A DNA stretch of 64,000 bases from contig JAGBKB010000064.1 in the NCBI GenBank assembly GCA_017934175.1, positions 1 to 64,000 of the forward strand, read 5' to 3'. Numbering within the stretch: position 1 is the stretch's first letter; every line of letters starts with the position of its first letter. This DNA comes from Lachnospiraceae bacterium. Lineage in GTDB: Bacteria; Bacillota; Clostridia; Lachnospirales; Lachnospiraceae. Made by a program: the position numbers and the translations under genes. The notes under the pieces were generated by a model. The model saw nothing but the letters and a program-made list of their open reading frames with translations. It made no database searches and was not told the DNA's origin. This document shows, piece by piece, positions 62,849 to 64,000 of the stretch.

Positions 62849-64000
62849 TGTTCAGAGTTATAGTCACAAGTTTTATAGTTCCAATATTTGTTGATAGTAT
62901 AGCAAGTGGTAGATTTACAGTTTTGCCAAGAAAAAAGAGAACATATCTATATAATGTTGTTGCAGTGATGTTGTTATATACATTGTTAAATATATTTTTT
63001 TGGCAATATCAAATAAACTTTTTAATACTTATAACATTATATTTTATTATTGCGATTGCTATGTATTATGTCCACGAGTTTAGAGGAACAAATATTAATA
63101 TGTCGGATATATTATCTATTAATACTGCTAAAGAGGTTGCAAGTGGATATAAGTATGAAGTAACGCCCACTATGCTTGTATCATTTATAATTATAGTTCT
63201 AGAATATATAGTTCAAATATTTTATTATAAGATTGATTTATTAGAGAATTACAATAAGGGCATTAATGGGTTTTATACTGCCAATATAGGAAAATATAAT
63301 GTATTTTTGTATGAAATAAAAGAAATACTTATTTTTATATTCTTATTTTCCTTATTAAGAGATATTGTATCGAAAAATAAATATGATTATTCAATAATGG
63401 CAGGTAATAATGAAGGATATTTATATAATTTTTATTCATCAATACCATTTTTCCATAAGAATAATAAAGAAAATAAATTATATGATGATAACTTAAGTAT
63501 TGATATAACAAAGGATGATTTAACATCTTTAAAAAATAAAGTATCTTTTAATAAATTAGACACAAAAAATGCACAAAGCATTGATAAATTTATAAGTGAA
63601 TCAAAAAAGCCACATGTCATTGTCATAATGAATGAAAGTTTTGGTTCAGTAAATAGAAGAATAAAAACAAATGTTAAAGTAACAAACTACTATGACAATT
63701 TAAAAGGTGTAATAAAAGGGGATTTATATGTCAATACCTTTGGTGGCGGAACAGCCAATACAGAGTTTGAGTTTTTGACAGGTGTATCAATAGGTAATTA
63801 TCCATATCCTGTGATGCCATACAACAATTTTGTAAAAAAGGATAAGTATAGTTTGGCGCATTATTTTAAAAAATTGGGATATAAGACTTTTGCCATGCAT
63901 CCTTATACTGCTACTAATTATAATAGAGATAAAGTATATAAGAGATTTGGCTTTGATGAACTTTTGTTTTTTGATGACTTTCAAAACAAAAAGTATGTCC
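62848..64000 (+). CDS. LTA-synthase-type sulfatase membrane protein, 3' end outside window
   Basis: The visible 384 codons start with four to five membrane segments in the first 180 residues. An outer sulfatase-like domain begins near residue 250 (KPHVIVIMNESFGSV). NTFGGGTANTEFEFLTG (about residues 295-312) holds the expected nucleophile Thr, and MNESF carries a metal-binding Glu. This is the layout of lipoteichoic acid synthases and related phosphoglycerol transferases. The gene continues beyond the window. Its place after glmM and rhamnose genes fits envelope assembly. Confidence 0.85.
   Translation, partial: MFRVIVTSFIVPIFVDSIASGRFTVLPRKKRTYLYNVVAVMLLYTLLNIFFWQYQINFLILITLYFIIAIAMYYVHEFRGTNINMSDILSINTAKEVASGYKYEVTPTMLVSFIIIVLEYIVQIFYYKIDLLENYNKGINGFYTANIGKYNVFLYEIKEILIFIFLFSLLRDIVSKNKYDYSIMAGNNEGYLYNFYSSIPFFHKNNKENKLYDDNLSIDITKDDLTSLKNKVSFNKLDTKNAQSIDKFISESKKPHVIVIMNESFGSVNRRIKTNVKVTNYYDNLKGVIKGDLYVNTFGGGTANTEFEFLTGVSIGNYPYPVMPYNNFVKKDKYSLAHYFKKLGYKTFAMHPYTATNYNRDKVYKRFGFDELLFFDDFQNKKYV

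Noticed and set aside
1-64000. tRNA or rRNA genes, CRISPR arrays, insertion sequences
   Set aside because: No cloverleaf-like segment with a TTCGA arm, no regularly spaced repeat and no transposase were seen in a manual reading.

Overview
The window looks like a chromosomal segment of a low-GC, anaerobic Firmicute, most likely a Clostridia member of the Lachnospiraceae type. Evidence: AT-rich sequence throughout (roughly 30 % GC by eye), AGGAGG-type ribosome binding sites, TTGAAA/TTGTAA-N17-TATAAT promoters, an RnfCDGEAB complex with a nearby ApbE, a type III glutamine synthetase, a bacterial GlnRS, and a DUF5717/DUF5716/DUF4364 neighbourhood that I associate with Lachnospiraceae. No rRNA, tRNA, CRISPR array or insertion sequence was seen.

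Positions 1-5862 are the right part of a prophage or prophage-derived element: late structural proteins, small membrane proteins of a lysis module, an M15 peptidase endolysin, and two tandem large serine recombinases. Inside it (about 1165-1510) lies a compact locus with every hallmark of a type I toxin-antitoxin system: a 20-residue hydrophobic peptide, a structured leader, and a convergent antisense RNA with its own near-consensus promoter and terminator. Positions 5863-6070 hold GC-rich inverted repeats and probably the element boundary. They are followed by two paralogous secreted proteins of unknown function (6074-8808).

From 8818 on the genes are core chromosome. On the minus strand are glnS and an LprI-like lipoprotein. 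On the plus strand come a zinc-ribbon membrane protein, rel, then cmk-ispH-rpsA closed by a terminator at 17441. A long, tightly overlapping operon (17476-30303) follows: a short MltG-like protein, trmR, trhP (which seems to start with AUC), a DUF218 protein, an M16C protease, era, recO, a UDG-like protein, ribU, miaB and mutS. Next are apbE and rdgB, then nrdR, a shikimate-kinase-like protein with altered substrate residues, and efp. rnfCDGEAB and glnN follow; ApbE probably flavinylates RnfG and RnfD.

At about 42000 two divergent, back-to-back promoters drive a DUF4364 gene (minus) and a plus-strand run of DUF5717, DUF5716 and a TPR protein, followed by valS, topA, pyrG, gpsA, mutL, a lipoprotein and pcrA. 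Both genes at this divergent pair seem to have almost no 5' leader. The window ends with a cell-envelope cluster: rfbA, rfbB, rfbD (no rfbC), glmM, and an LTA-synthase-type sulfatase cut by the window edge.

The most promising undescribed items are the type I toxin-antitoxin locus, the AUC start of trhP, the DUF5717/5716/TPR module with its paired leaderless promoters, and the altered shikimate-kinase homologue.
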